Assembly (NCBI RefSeq): GCF_001659605.2
Contig: NC_035163.2
Span: forward strand, 31,026,158 to 31,090,157
Source of the DNA: Manihot esculenta
Taxonomy: Eukaryota; Streptophyta; Magnoliopsida; Malpighiales; Euphorbiaceae
DNA: 64,000 nt
Reading direction: 5' to 3'
The notes beneath the pieces were generated by a model. The model did no database searches. It had not been told where the DNA came from and was given only the letters and a program-made list of their open reading frames with translations. Below, piece by piece: positions 33,378 through 44,517 of this stretch. A program made the translations under genes and the position numbers. The first letter of the stretch is position 1; the number at the start of each line of letters is the position of its first letter.

Positions 33378-33560
33378 AATGGAACAGTTAATGGCCACCG
33401 TCCATTGTGTTTAAAAGGAACACGTGGCATTCAGATTTGGTCAATGAAACAGTTAAATTGACAACCGTCTGCAGTGATCAAAGTAACACTTGGCATCAAG
33501 ACCATGTTCAATGACAGTTGACCAACTGACTAACCGTTATTCTATCCAGAACTTTCCTTT
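33378..33560. repeat. Three imperfect 65-67 bp repeats with G-box and W-box motifs
   Basis: Units start at 33378, 33443 and 33510 with AATGGAACAGTTAA, AATGAAACAGTTAA and AATGACAGTTGACC. Each has an ACCGT-type motif about 20-25 bases in. Unit 1 carries AACACGTGGCAT (a G-box core at about 33420) and unit 2 the matching AACACTTGGCAT. Unit 3 contains TTGACC, a W-box. This may be a distal regulatory cluster, 2.7 kb before the glutaredoxin. Confidence 0.6.
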
Positions 33561-36052
33561 CATATAATTGAGCCGTCCTATAGAGATTAGTGGCTCTAAT
33601 ATTGTCTTGATTAAATCTTTATTTTGTTAATTTTAATATATATTTACTTAAAATTTTTAAGTTAATCGTATTTAGTTCTGTTAAGATAATAAATTTGAAC
33701 ATCATCAAAGTCTTTTTTTTATAAAAATAATTACATAAATTTTGAAGTGATTAAGCATTTTATTTTTACAATACAGTAATTTAAATGAGTCTCTTTTAGA
33801 TATAATAATAAAAAAAAGAGAATTCCCCTGAGTGGCCCAGGGCATATCGGGCCAAAACGGCCTCGTTTAATTGGGCCTAAGGAAAGACTTGGTACACATA
33901 ACAAGGAATACCAACCCACAACTAAAGGCTTCCTCCTTTCTCTAATTTTCCTGAAATTGCTACTTGATACTACTTTCGTCTTTTAATTTTATTTTTATTA
34001 TAAGATTAAGATAATTTGTAAGTGAAGGGAATTGAGTTGTGTACGTAGAGTTAGCGATTGACATATGCAGTGATGATGATAGAGAAATGCATCCTATTGA
34101 TGATGATAGAAGGGAATAGATTCAATGCACTTACAATGGACATATTTGCTTATCTACTTTTGTTTGTGGGTGAAAAAGGGCAGCATCAAAAGTTGAAGTA
34201 TCAGTTTGTTTTTTTCTCTTTTTGGCATCTCATGCTATGCTGTTGGTTGGACAATGACTACTCAGAGATCCAACTTATTATAGCAATTAGCTTTATCCTT
34301 ATATTAATTCTATTAAAATTGAATCTTCTAAATACCAGGCCCATAAGAAGAATCATTCTTCACATAATATATCCATACACTTAATACCAAATTCAGTTTA
34401 AGATTCATTTCCTCTGTCTTACACCATCAACATATATATAAGCGAATCTCAACTGTATACACAGCAAATTACCATTAACGTTAAATTAGATTTTTTTTAT
34501 TTTTTATTTTTTTCTGACAGATAAAGATGAGCAAAATTAGTCCAGCAAGGGGCCCAACAAGAGGCTACAAGAGTTCAACTCATGTGGACTTGGATAGATA
34601 ACCCAAAACATTTCCAAGAGGTCCAAAAGCAAAGATCGTGAAGACAGAGCTTAGGAAACAAGGCCACAAAGGCACTGATCAAATATAGAAAGAAATAAGT
34701 AACCCCAAAACCATTAACAACTGCAGAAACAGAGTCACAAAGGAGCTCATCCCAGTTAAGCATATCATAAAAAGCCCTCACCCATATGCTTTAAATCTGC
34801 GAACAAAGGAGGCCGGGTGACGGTAGACGAAAGGGTCTAACAAGTTATGAAAATAGTATCTTTCTGCATATAACTTTCAATTTGCAAACAAGGGAAGAAA
34901 AGCATATTAGTTTGTAATATAACCTTTGCTTTTTTTCTTTTTTTTTTTAATTATACAGTTAGCTTTACTTGGAATTAAAAATTTGAAATCTTAACTATGG
35001 TATTTAATAGTCTTAAAGGTAACTATAGTATTATAAATCAAAGATATCTTTCCTTTTAGCGTGACAAATCGGATTGGGTTTTCTCAGATAAAAGATTATG
35101 TCTGGAGTTGAAATTCCCATAATCCAGCATATATCTGGCTAGCAGAAGATGTTGATGAGCAGAAAATAACCTTACGCAGCCTCACTAGTCAAGATCAAGA
35201 CAAAAGCAAAAAAAAAAAAAAAAAGAAAAAAAAATATTCCAAAAATCCATGCACCGATGCTTCATTTTTAGTCATCTTCTGGGGATGCCATCAGTACTAT
35301 TATAAGATATTAAGATTGATCCTAAGATTAATTATAATTAACAGAAACATGAAATCATTAATTAATCAGACAATTATATAGTAGTGGAACTTTTGGGATA
35401 ATGGATTGGGACGTATTCTTTCTGTTTCGTATCTGGAAAAGGTACATAAAAAGAAAATTGTTCCTATTGGGTTTATCGTTATGTCCTATTCTTGAAAAAG
35501 GAGGAGGATGAGAATATATGAGGAGGGTGGAGGGTGGAGGGTGTCTGAGTCTGAACCTCAGCTGCTAGTAGGCTATATAATATATCAATATCATCAATGC
35601 GATGCCAGGATACGTCCTCGCATTTTTTTTTTATAAAGTTAACATTCTTTTTCCACTCTCCACCATTCCTTTTTAGGGTTTGCACCCTCTTTTTTTAACT
35701 TAACTAAATATCTTTCACTTAATTGATATTATTACTTTTCTTTTTTAAAAAAAATAAAATAAAATTAGGGAGATAGAATCTTGTTGCTATCAGAAAAGGT
35801 CCCAATCGGATAAACCCAACATTTTTCTCTCCCACTTCAACAACGTGAAATTGTACAAAGAATATATCTCTATGATGATATATTTCCGTATAATAAAATG
35901 ATTCTTCATGTCCTGTGCGATTGCTTTTTTCTTCTTCCTTCCAGATGGAACAAAATGGTGATGATTTCAAAATTCCAACCCCACTCCAAATATCTAATAC
36001 AACATTCTCATTTTGCATTTGCTTTTTTTTTTTTTTAGGAAAAAAAGAAGCT

Positions 36053-36060
36053 CTATATAA
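36053..36060 (+). promoter_or_regulatory. TATA box of the glutaredoxin gene
   Basis: CTATATAA at about 36052-36060 is followed by a leader of roughly 150 bases without a strong upstream frame, then the ATG at 36238. Spacing and sequence fit a plant core promoter. Confidence 0.6.
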
Positions 36061-36237
36061 GTGCATCCTCCATGGAGCCCAAAAAGCACCTAACACCATA
36101 AACCCTACCTAGCAACCTAGCTTCTCACCAATCAGTGTTCTAAATACTATTTGATTCTCAATATTGTACCTTCTTGCTTCTACTTGGCGTTGGGTTTAAT
36201 TTGGAATTCTAGTCTAAAGGTAAGAGCTCCATAGAGA

Positions 36238-36543
36238 ATGGAGAAGGTGACACAATTGGCATCAGAGAGGCCAGTGGTGATATTTAGCAGGAGCACTTGT
36301 GCCATGTGCCATGCGATAAAAAGCCTGCTGCGTGAGTTTGGTGTGAACCCTGCAGTTTATGAGGTAGATGAGATACCTAGAGGAAGGGAAATAGAGCAAG
36401 CACTGTCGAGGCTTGTGTCCCCAACCTTGCCTGCGGTTTTCATTGGAGGTGAACTTGTGGGTGGAGCCAACGAGGTCATGACTTGTCACCTTAATCGTTC
36501 CTTGATCCCAATGCTTAGACGTGCAGGCGCATTATGGGTTTGA
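36238..36543 (+). CDS. GRXS2: CC-type (ROXY) glutaredoxin with a CAMC active site
   Basis: A single exon of 101 residues, typical of the plant-specific class III glutaredoxins. It starts [20 protein letters not shown] and ends GALWV; an ALWL/ALWV-type end is needed for binding TGA bZIP factors in the family. The fold markers are present: the cis-proline region TLPAVFIGG (Pro65), the glycine pair in ELVGGANEV, and the active site at residues 21-24. That site reads Cys-Ala-Met-Cys. Class III members usually have CC at the first two positions (CCMC, CCMS, CCLC), and Arabidopsis GRXS2 (At5g18600) has CCMS as I recall. Here the second Cys is Ala and the fourth position is Cys. The loop before TLP is one residue short and lacks the usual Cys. 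Such proteins act with TGA factors in development and nitrate or stress signalling. Confidence 0.93.
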   Translation: MEKVTQLASERPVVIFSRSTCAMCHAIKSLLREFGVNPAVYEVDEIPRGREIEQALSRLVSPTLPAVFIGGELVGGANEVMTCHLNRSLIPMLRRAGALWV

Positions 36544-38697
36544 TCATGCATCACCGCCCACGCTACGTACTCTAATATATACATATATAGAATAAGCATG
36601 GAGGCTTTTTATTTTATTTTATATATATAATATTATATTATATATAATGCTATAAAGTGCAGGATCCATATGTTGCATTTAGAGAGATCTAAGTTTAACT
36701 TTTATCTTTTTTATTGTTGTAATAAAAATAAATAATTATTCTAACTCTTAATTATATATTATAAATACTCATTTATTTTTAAAATTTTGTAAATTTTAAT
36801 TCAAACTAAATATATTAAAATTTTTAATTACGTTCAGCTGAATTATGAAATACTACCATCATATGTTTAGATGGAGGAAAGTAAGAAAGGAGAAAAATGG
36901 GTTTTTTTATTCAACCAAATAAAAATAAGGGAAAGGAAATAAGTTTTAATAATTATTTTATCAAATTATGAATATGTATATATCTCTTTTTTATTATAAT
37001 CTTCCAATAATTAAAGTTAATATTGTAATTTATTATTTAAAAAGTAATTTTCCTTACAATATTATTTTTAATATATAAACAAATTATTTTTCATTCTAAT
37101 CATTCTTTTTGTTTCACTTTTTCCTTTTTTTTTAAAAAAATATTTGCTTCCTCTCAACCAGAGGTTCCCTGTACAGTGTTTGTGTTTGGGGACAAAAGGA
37201 GGGGAGGGCTGAGAAAGGAGCGACCGAAAATTTTAAAATATTTAGCATATATTTATTTATAAAATATTTTATATTTAAAAAATATTTTTAATAAAATAAT
37301 TTAATTTTTATTATTAAATTTTAATTTAAAAAATAAAATACATTATTAAATTTATATATAAATATTTTAATTAAATTATTAAAATGTAAAAAATAAATTC
37401 TATTTAACATATAAAAAATTTAATTTTATATTAAATAAATATTTTCTGTTAACTATTTTTTTAATACTCTAAATATTAGAAAAATCTAAAAAATATTTCT
37501 ATCAAATAGATAAATCTGACGGAAAATAATTTCCTTCATCTCACGATATCCAAACAGATCTCATAGCATAGGGAGTTGGCGGTCCAAAGTAACACGTGGA
37601 GAGAAGGGATTCGACAACCTGCAAAGCTCAAGTCCCAAAACAAAAACCAGAAAGTCATCTTATGACTACGGGCCCACTGCCGCACGGATTTAATTTTCCC
37701 ATCTCTCTGTCTGAAGCTAAAAAAATTCATCTTCTTAACCCTTCACCCAACGGTCATTTTTTTTTTTTTTAAAGAATGGTCATTCACATTCATACACGAG
37801 AGAAATTACTGGATACTCAGAAGTCCGATCACAGCCACAGGCACATCCATCGTTCCTTTTTTTTTTTCCTTAGATCTGATTTATTATAAATTGAAACATC
37901 AAAACTGAACTCTTTTATTACATATATAAATTTTACATAAAAAACAAACTAAAATTTAATTTAACTAATTGTTTATGTAAATTTAAACAAACCCAATGGA
38001 GATAAAGATCTAAATGACTGATATGCTTTTAATCATCCAAATAAAACTTAAAACTTAAGTGTTAGTTATTATCATTACTATTTTGCTATTTTTAGGGTAA
38101 ATAAATCCTTATTAATTTATTTTCTGGACAATTTTTTCTAAAGTTTAATTTTGTTTATTAAAAAAAGAGAAAACTTTGCAAATCTCTCTTTCTCTCTTGG
38201 CATATAAATGTATATATCCTAAAATCTCAACAAGAATCTCCAAAACCAAATGATAAAATGCAATAACTTTAGCCATCTCTATCTCTCTGGTCACTTACAG
38301 CTCACTAGAAGAAAGCAGCAGCTCTTTAACTTCACCAGCTTTTTGCTGGACTGTGTTACTTTTCCCTTGTGGTACTTGCAGCTACTTTCTTTTTCGTCTT
38401 CATCACTAGTTTTGTTTTCTCTCAAACCAAACATGCTCCACTGTTGTTTTTCTCTCAGATATCTTTTTCCTAACCCACTGGGTATATATATACTGGCTTG
38501 TCCGTTCTTCTTTTTTTTACTGTTTCTAGATTTTTTTTTTTTGACAGTGTGTTTTTGGGTTCTTCATTATGTCTTTTTGGGGCTTTTCTTGATAATGCTT
38601 CGGCTGCATTGCAGAAAAATTTAGGGTTTTGTTCAGAATATCTGGTGGCTTTCTGGTAAAGAAGATCATAAAGTGTTGAACTTCTAACTCAAGCAAA
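36544..38697. other. Intergenic and 5' leader of the kelch gene
   Basis: AT-rich after the glutaredoxin, with a purine-rich block at about 36868-36960 and a pyrimidine-rich block at 37090-37160 resembling a decayed MITE. From about 38170 the sequence is pyrimidine-rich and should be the 5' leader of the kelch gene, possibly with an intron. No gene is seen. Confidence 0.45.
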
Positions 38698-41600
38698 ATG
38701 TTTGGCTTCTCTCGTAGACGCATGAAACTTGGCAGGTTAGTTTGTCTGTAAGACTGTAACTTTGTGTTGAGCTATGCTTGATGCATGTTTATTTTTGGGT
38801 TTATTCTCATTTGTCCAAGAGCTTAGTGATTGTGTTGATAGTGGGTGAAGTTTCAGTTAAGCTAATGTATGTAATGTTTCCAATTTTGGATGCCAATGCT
38901 GTTTTCGTCAGAGTTAAGAAGGTACAGCTCTCGGAAACGACACTTGTGACTAGAAGTCCTATTAGACCCCAGAAACGAAATAACCATCCCAATGTATGGC
39001 TTCTAACTTGTTTGATTGTGCAATGGCATTAATGGGTTCGTGTGCAATATGCTAAGCTCTTCAGTTTCCCCTTTTTAGAGTGAAGTCGTTGCCCCTACAA
39101 CTAGTCATTCTGATGAGCTCGATTGTCAGTGTTCATCTGCTCCACATGAGATTAATAACTCTACATCAGCGAACTCCGATAACTGGATGGTGTTGTCTGT
39201 ATCTGGGGACAAACCAACGCCTCGTTTCAATGTAAGAAGTGATTGATGTTTATAGCATATTGATTATGTTCTTGTCCAGATGCTAACCTGGTGGAAGTGA
39301 AAACTCCTTTCCCTTTTTCTTAATAGCATGCTGCTACTGTGATCGGTAACAAGATGTTTGTGGTTGGTGGTGAGTCTGGAAGTGGATTGTTAGATGATGT
39401 ACAGGTAAAGGATGTTTCTTTTGAACTCATTATGAGTAATGAAACGAAAATCTTACTTTACATTGCATGAATGAGCAATTTAGCTGTTTAAAAGTGATGA
39501 GCACATTTGAAATGCGATCAATTCTCACTTTAGAGTTTCTTAAATGTCTTCAAGTCTATAGTTGTAACATAGGAGTTAATGCAGTCCTTTTCATTTCTCG
39601 TTCAGGTGCTTAATTTTGCCCAATTTACCTGGACTGCAATTTCATCAAAGCTTTACTTGTCACCAAGCAGCCTGCCATTAAAGATCCCTGCATGCAAGGG
39701 CCATTGTCTGGTATTATCACATAGACACCAGTACCCTTCAACTGCATCATTGTGCATTATGTTCTTCAATGTTGGGATTTGATGTAGGTTATTTCCCAGC
39801 TCAAGATATTAGATGATGCATTTTATGTGGCTGAGAAGTTTGTTTGCTAATTTATTTTCACTACAATCTCAAGTGAAAAGGTTAACACCAATGTCACATT
39901 CAGATGCAAAGGGATATTTTGCATTACAGATTCAGGCAAGAAATAAAAGTTATGTTTTATACCTAGTCTGGAAGGCGGTGTATTAAACTATAATGGAAAA
40001 CCTGAAGAGAAGTTAGAAAACAACTAACCTATATTTCAGTACCTGATAAAATGTAAAAGCTGCCAATGACATATTGATAGAGTGATTGGGAAGGAAAGAA
40101 TATTGTTCCTGCGTGGATGTGTTGTTCCTTGATTAAGAAGAATTTATAATTGTTAGAGGTGGTCTGATACTTTTGTTATGCCCGTTTGCTGAAAATGTGC
40201 TGCCATATCTTTTGGCTAGGTTTCATGGGGGAAGAAGGCACTTTTAATTGGAGGAAAAACAGATCCTGCAAGTGATAGAATTTCAGGTTGGACATTTGTG
40301 TTTTTCACACTCATACTGCCATGGGTTTGCTCTCCTAGATGATTTGAAATTACTCCAATTCTCTTGTTTGGCTTTCATAGTTTGGGCATTTGACATGGAA
40401 ACAGAGTGTTGGTCACTTTTGGAAGCAAAGGGAGATGTGCCGGTACCATCACAATAACCTATCTGATATTGTTGCAAAACTTCCAATTCTAAGTTCATTA
40501 TCAAAAAAATGTAAAACTGGGGCTTATTGCAATAATTGTTTGCTACTCTCTTGTTTGAATTGACAGTCTGATTCTGGTCTTGTTGTTTCTGTTACAAAAC
40601 TCTGAACTTAATGTGTGAAATATTACATATGCACTGCAGGTTGCTCGCAGTGATCATACAGTGGTCAGGGCAAGTACTGTTTTAATTTTATTTGGAGGTG
40701 AAGATGCTAAAAGAAGAAAACTAAATGATCTACATATGTTTGATCTGAAGTCTTTAACATGGCTCCCTTTACATTGCACGTGAGTTGATTTTGTTGCTCT
40801 GTACTCTGATCTACATGATGGAGATATGTTTTAGGTTCTCAATTAGCATTCCTTTGTGTGTTCAGAGGAACAGGACCGTCTCCGAGATCGAACCATGTGG
40901 CTGCTCTTTTTGATGATAAAATGCTACTCATATTTGGAGGAGCATCAAAGTCACGGACTTTGAATGACTTGTATTTCCTCGACTTTGAAACGGTGCTTAT
41001 TCATTCTTAAATTGGTATATTAACTCTTTTGCAGCCAGATAAAAACAACTTCATATTAATTGTTACATTCGTTGTTGTATTTATTTTCCTCAGATGGTTT
41101 GGTCAAGAATAAAGATACGAGGTTTCCATCCATCTCCTAGGGCTGGTTGTTGTGGAGTTCTATGTGGAACTAAATGGTACATTGCAGGAGGGGGTAGCAG
41201 AAAAAAACGTATGACTTGTGAGCTAATAAGCACATGCTTCAAGCTGATAATTAATAGCTAGCTTGTGATCTTTTAGCTGTTTAGCTGTGGTCCTTGTCAG
41301 CCTTCTACATGCCTTCAAGATTTTTTTGCTTTCTCATTGTCAATTTATGGACACATGTTGGACTATTTTCAACGTTTTGTCACACAGCCATACAGTTGCA
41401 AGCTGTTGAAACCTTTTCCCAATATACCTGCAGGACACTCGGAAACTTTGGTTTTTGACATTTTGAAAGTGGAGTGGTCTGTAGCTTTTGCAGCATCCCC
41501 ATCTTCTATCACGACAAACAAGGTGATCCTTGCTCTCTGCATAAATGATGGTATTAGCTAGCGTACTAATTTTCAGATAAATGGTTGACCATACAATTTA

Positions 41601-43851
41601 TTTGATCGAGTCATGTAGTTGAAACTTCTTTGACTGCAATGGCTTTGTAGATTTTGACATTAATTAATTCTTTGCTGTCTTTTGTAGGTAGCATGTCCTC
41701 ATATTTCTTTCTTATTGCTCTTTTTTTACTGTATTTGTCTGCCTAAAGCATTCTTTTCACTGGCAGGGATTTAGTTTGGTGCTTGTGCAACACAAAGAAA
41801 AGGATTTTCTTGTTGCATTTGGAGGATCCAAAAAGGAGCCAACAAATCAGGTTGGAGGCTGAAATCACATTTTCACACAGGAGCTGATTTTGCTAAACAG
41901 TTAATTTTGTTTTACATTGCAATACAGGTTGAAGTTATGGGTATGGATAAGAGTGAATCATCCATGAGTCGACAATTGGTTGCTAGTAAAGGTCCTGGCC
42001 CTATTTTGTTTGGAAAAAAGTCATTATCCATGGGGCTGGCTGCACAACTTGGTACTGATTCTTCCCAGCGTTCAGTTGAATCCCTTGCAAGACAAAATTT
42101 GGCATCTGCAGTTGAGCAGCATGGTTCTGGTAGAAAATCTTTGTCAGAGACACTTGCTGATCCAAATCCTGTTTCTGGCAATGTCTCTCTGCGCAAGCAA
42201 TTTATCGAGGAAGAACATAGCACAGCTGTTAAGGTGGCAAAGAATTCAGAAGATGGAACCTTTTCATCTCTGGTAAGCTGATGGGTAGTCAATAATATAA
42301 GCTCAGGTTTTAATTTGTGAAACTGAATTTGCAATGAAAAATTAAGAAATCATCACAGTGTGGCAGTTTGTGTGGCTAAAAAGAGTGTTTATAAGTTTTA
42401 ATTTCAACTTTTCTTGGAGATGCAATGATTTCCAAGTTTTAGACTTCATTTGGATTCCTTCAATTCTTTTTGGGCTTCTGCATGCTTGCAGTGATTGGTC
42501 CAATTCTAATCTTACCATTCATCATTAGCATGCTATTTTTACTACAGTAGCTATTTGGCAAGCTCACTGCTAATTTGTGGATAAACAAAAGAAAAGACAA
42601 TAAAATTATGATTTCCCCCTTCTTGGAACATAAATTCACAGTGTGATATGTTTGTATTTTAAGGAAATTATTGTTTACACCTGCTCCATAATACACCCAA
42701 GACGTAAACATGTGGGATCCAAGATATGTCTTGAGTTCTGGATTCATGGCGAACAGAGTCTAGACAAGAAAAATCCTATATTTAATGTTAACATCAGCCT
42801 TTTTCTCTTATTTCAGGCAATGGAACACCGTATAAATCAACCTGATGTGTCAATTCAGACCAACATATCTATAGGTAAAATTATTGCAGAGGAAAATTCT
42901 TCTGTATTTGAATATGAAAATATGAACTCCCAGAACCAAGGAATTGGAAACCATCCAGTTGATAATGAGGATGTATTAGTACCAGCAACAGATGGTATTA
43001 CAGGAGGCTGCCATTCAAGCATGTATCTATTATATGAAACAAAAATAACTGCACTAATAAGAAAGAATGGGGTTCTAGAGGGGCAACTGGCTGCTGCATT
43101 GTCAAGTCGAGATGCTGCAGAGAAAAATCTATCCTCTGTTCTGAAGAGTAAACAAGAGATGGAAAAAAAGTTGGCAGACGCACTAAGGGAGATGGAGTTG
43201 CTAAAAGAGAAGTTAGCTGGTATAGAGCTAGCACAAGAAGAAGCCAACAGCTTGTCAAATATCGTCCATTCCGACAACGTAAGGCTTGAGCATGACGTGG
43301 CGTTTCTTAAGGCAGTTTTGGATGATACGCAGAAGGTAGTTTATGTTTTGCATTTTTCTCATGGGGCAATATTAAGATTGATTTGTTGATCTTAGTCTTT
43401 AAACCAACTGTACATTTGTGTAGGAACTTCATTCTACCAGGGGAGTGCTCTCCGGGGAAAGGGCTAGAGCATTCCAACTACAGGTAAGTGGTATACCGAA
43501 TAACTGGGAAGAAAGAAAATAGCCATTTATTGTTATATACGCAACACCTTTCTCTTTTCCTTCACAGTTAAGAAGTATCCTGTTAAAAATTGTCAACAGT
43601 TAAGAAGTATCCTGTTTAGCAACTGTATGTTTTGAATAAAAGGGTTAACAGAAAAGTACCAATAGAATGTCTTTATCACTCATGTTCCATTTTTCATATT
43701 TGAGCTAAGATTTTCTGATACTAATGTGGAATGACATCATTTGTTCCTCTATCATCATTTTGCCCTGCAGGTTGAAGTTTTTCATCTCAAACAAAGATTG
43801 CAATCCATGGAAAACCGAGTTCCCACCCCTAGGAAACAATTCAATGTCTAG
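38698..43851 (+). CDS. Kelch-repeat protein with C-terminal coiled coil
   Basis: Sixteen coding exons: 38698-38735, 38912-38993, 39079-39231, 39327-39404, 39606-39710, 40220-40286, 40381-40442, 40640-40779, 40866-40992, 41094-41208, 41434-41522, 41767-41850, 41928-42272, 42817-43335, 43424-43483, 43771-43851. Phases close to 714 residues. After a basic N-terminus (MFGFSRRRMKLGR) a kelch propeller spans about residues 80-380, with repeats marked by VVGGESGSGLLDDVQ, LIGGKTD, ILFGGEDAKRRKLNDL, LIFGGASKSRTLNDL, YIAGGGSRKK and VAFGGSKKE. A serine-rich linker (381-495) and a long heptad-like coiled coil (about 570 to the end) follow. It matches Arabidopsis At5g18590 in length and position and resembles the kelch part of ACBP4/ACBP5, but there is no acyl-CoA-binding domain. 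Kelch propellers bind proteins; the role of this family is not established. Confidence 0.94.
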
Positions 43852-44517
43852 TAATTGCAAAAATATATGCTAGGTGACGAAAGAACAGATGTGGTAGGAA
43901 GGGTCTCAATAATTGCCAGCATTTTTTGTCACATCAAACCTGTACCAAAATGACAACCTTATTTTGATGCAAGCATGCTGTTGTACATGTAATGGAGAAT
44001 TGTTATTTATTGTTATTTGCATAGCCCAATGCCAATGACCATAAACATGTCATGATGTTGTAACATATGTTATGATGTTATATCATTGCGTACTGAATAT
44101 TTTCTGTTTAGATATTAAACAAAATTAAAACAATGTGTAAGCCAAATTCAAAGTTCAATGAAACAAAATTGGTAATGTGCACCCATAAGCCAGTAACTGT
44201 TGAATATTTGACTTGGGAGCTGAATGTCTTTGCTGATAAGGCTACTGTAAGTTAAAGCTAACCTAATCAATTTGTCAAGCAGTGCATGGAGTCGGTGGTA
44301 CCTTATCAAAGGGCAATGTGACTGAATTTTGGAGCCACTTACAAACAAGTCTATTACAGGAGCCATTTATCATTAGCATGCATCAATTTGCTACAACCCG
44401 TTTTTTACACCACATTAAGTAACACGACACGGCCACACACCGAAATGAAATCATACGGCTTGTGAGAGTGCAATACAGAAGTTAAGAAACCGTTTGGTGT
44501 TAGTACATGAAAAGCAG
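43852..44517. other. Convergent intergenic, kelch and TON2 3' ends
   Basis: Only 666 bases separate the two facing stop codons, so the 3' UTRs may meet or overlap. No gene or repeat is seen. Confidence 0.55.

Larger units (their letters stand above)
30357..36052. other. Long divergent intergenic region
   Basis: This lies between the start of the PBL27-type gene and the glutaredoxin promoter. The first 250 bases are 5' leader and promoter of the kinase, with a CT tract near 30510. The rest is AT-rich and holds a TTTTA-type microsatellite, two sets of tandem repeats and long homopolymers, listed separately. A less AT-rich patch at 34500-34850 has no recognisable coding potential on either strand. 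No gene is supported. Confidence 0.5.

Noticed and set aside
34058..34384. 108-codon plus-strand frame
   Set aside because: The composition is that of AT-rich DNA read in a hydrophobic frame. There is no family motif and no splice context.
34500..34850. Possible retroelement tail
   Set aside because: The patch is less AT-rich than its surroundings, but neither strand gives reverse transcriptase, RNase H or zinc-knuckle motifs.
35719..36099. 126-codon minus-strand frame over the glutaredoxin promoter
   Set aside because: It overlaps the TATA box and leader of the glutaredoxin and starts in low-complexity sequence. No known motif is present.
38250..38624. 124-codon frame before the kelch gene
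   Set aside because: It is a phenylalanine- and leucine-rich reading of a pyrimidine-rich leader with no domain, and the conserved kelch protein start lies at 38698.
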